From an uncultured Verrucomicrobiales bacterium (GTDB taxonomy: Bacteria; Verrucomicrobiota; Verrucomicrobiia; Verrucomicrobiales; Akkermansiaceae): DNA of 64,000 nt. Position numbers and translations under genes: made by a program. The stretch spans positions 91,984-155,983 of the forward strand of contig CAJQKQ010000044.1 in the NCBI GenBank assembly GCA_905478925.1. Reading direction: 5' to 3'. Positions 63,043-64,000 of this stretch are shown here, piece after piece. How positions within the stretch are numbered: the stretch's first letter is position 1; the number at the start of each line of letters is the position of its first letter. The notes under the pieces were generated by a model. It was given only the letters and a program-made list of their open reading frames with translations, did no database searches and was not told where the DNA came from.

Positions 63043-63626
63043 ATGTTTTTCCGAGATCACATTCGCCTGACTGTTCTGACTGTTTGCGTGCTTCCTCTGC
63101 CACGGGCACCGATCCCGAGCACCGCGGAGGGGAGCTACGCTTGGATATCAGCGAGGAAGCCCTCGCACTGCGCGACGAAGGCCCGGCCATCATCCCGGGA
63201 AAGCCGATGGAGAGCGCGATCATCAAGCGCATCCTAGATACCGATCCGGACAATACCATGCCGCCTCCGGAGGCTCACCTCGTGCCGCTCAAATCGGAAC
63301 AAATCGAAACCCTCAAAACATGGATCGCCAACGGTGCGGTCTATGAGGATCACTGGGCTTTCGAAACTCCGGTGAAAGCCCCGTTTACGGAAAAACTTAC
63401 TACGAATCCAGTAGATAACTTTATACGTGCCCGTTTGGCAAAGGAAGGTCTCGCACCCAGCCCCGAAGCTCCGCTGGAAATCCAGATTCGCCGCCTTTTC
63501 CTAGATCTCACGGGACTACCGCCGACTCCTGCACAAACCACCGCGTTTCTCGCGGATACCTCGCCGGACCGTTGGGAAAAGCGTATCCGTAGCCTCATGG
63601 AGTCGCCACGATCGGGCTCTCCGTGA
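63043..63626 (+). pseudogene. DUF1549 (PSCyt1) gene remnant, frameshifted and 3'-truncated
   Basis: CFLCHG in one frame, GTDPEHRGGELRLDISEEALALRDEGPAIIPGKPMESAIIKRILDTDPDNTMPPPEAHL...LFLDLTGLPPTPAQTTAFL...MESPRSGSP* in another. Confidence 0.75.
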
Positions 63627-63777
63627 ATCGGCTGGTTTGAATCGTGTCGTGTGCGTTATAGCCGCCAATTTGAGGCGAATTATTGCTCGTAGGAAGTCGA
63701 CTCTCCAATGCTTAACTATTGCAAATCAATGGCTTCGACACTCCTTTAAAAAAAGTGAGGAAAAGGCCAGAAACAGA

Positions 63778-63807
63778 TTGACCCGTCCGGTGATGCGAGA
63801 CTAGAGT
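63778..63807 (+). promoter_or_regulatory. Strong sigma70-like promoter, candidate rrn promoter
   Basis: TTGACC-18 nt-TAGAGT, followed by a GC-rich leader and a boxA-like GCTCTTTGA at 63901-63909. Confidence 0.4.
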
Positions 63808-64000
63808 CTCCCCGTCGTCACGAAAGCGGGCGGCGCGAGAGACTGACGGTCGATGGCGGTAAGTGATTACCCTATCGGCTTTTTAGTCCCCTCGATACAA
63901 GCTCTTTGATAGTGTGACTCAGCGCAAATCGTGCCAGCCAGAGAATTCATTTCCTCTGATGGCGGCCTTAAGCCGGTTAGGTTTTCGTTGAGATGAAGAA

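Overview
This looks like a gene-dense chromosomal segment of a Verrucomicrobia/PVC-type bacterium. The markers are paired DUF1549/DUF1553 (PSCyt1) and DUF1501 genes, a PVC-type CxxCH dehydrogenase, a sulfatase and an M50 protease. Housekeeping genes include sucAB, priA, polA, bipA/typA, pta, smpB, rpoZ, jag-like, ilvB-ilvH and an lpxL-like gene truncated by the left edge. Accessory content includes an arsR-acr3 operon with a perfect operator palindrome and five toxin-antitoxin loci, two intact and three decayed. Several degenerate gene remnants were found by reading frames by hand: a DUF4143 ATPase, a PSCyt1 gene, an internally deleted lipoamide-dehydrogenase-like ORF and a DUF2805 tail. There are also several families of short dispersed repeats, two of which sit in frame inside polA and priA. 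The most interesting items are: (1) an operon pairing a GalU-like protein with a degenerate active-site loop and a 1108-aa GHMP-kinase/UDP-sugar-pyrophosphorylase fusion; (2) extragenic repeats incorporated into polA and priA; (3) a Phd/PIN module bracketed by two ~72-bp BIME-like direct repeats; (4) an orphan SAM-clan riboswitch candidate right after ilvH; (5) a 200-bp MITE-like element with 26-bp terminal inverted repeats; (6) a probable rRNA-operon promoter/leader at the right edge. All family assignments come from recognising protein motifs by eye; no database search was run.
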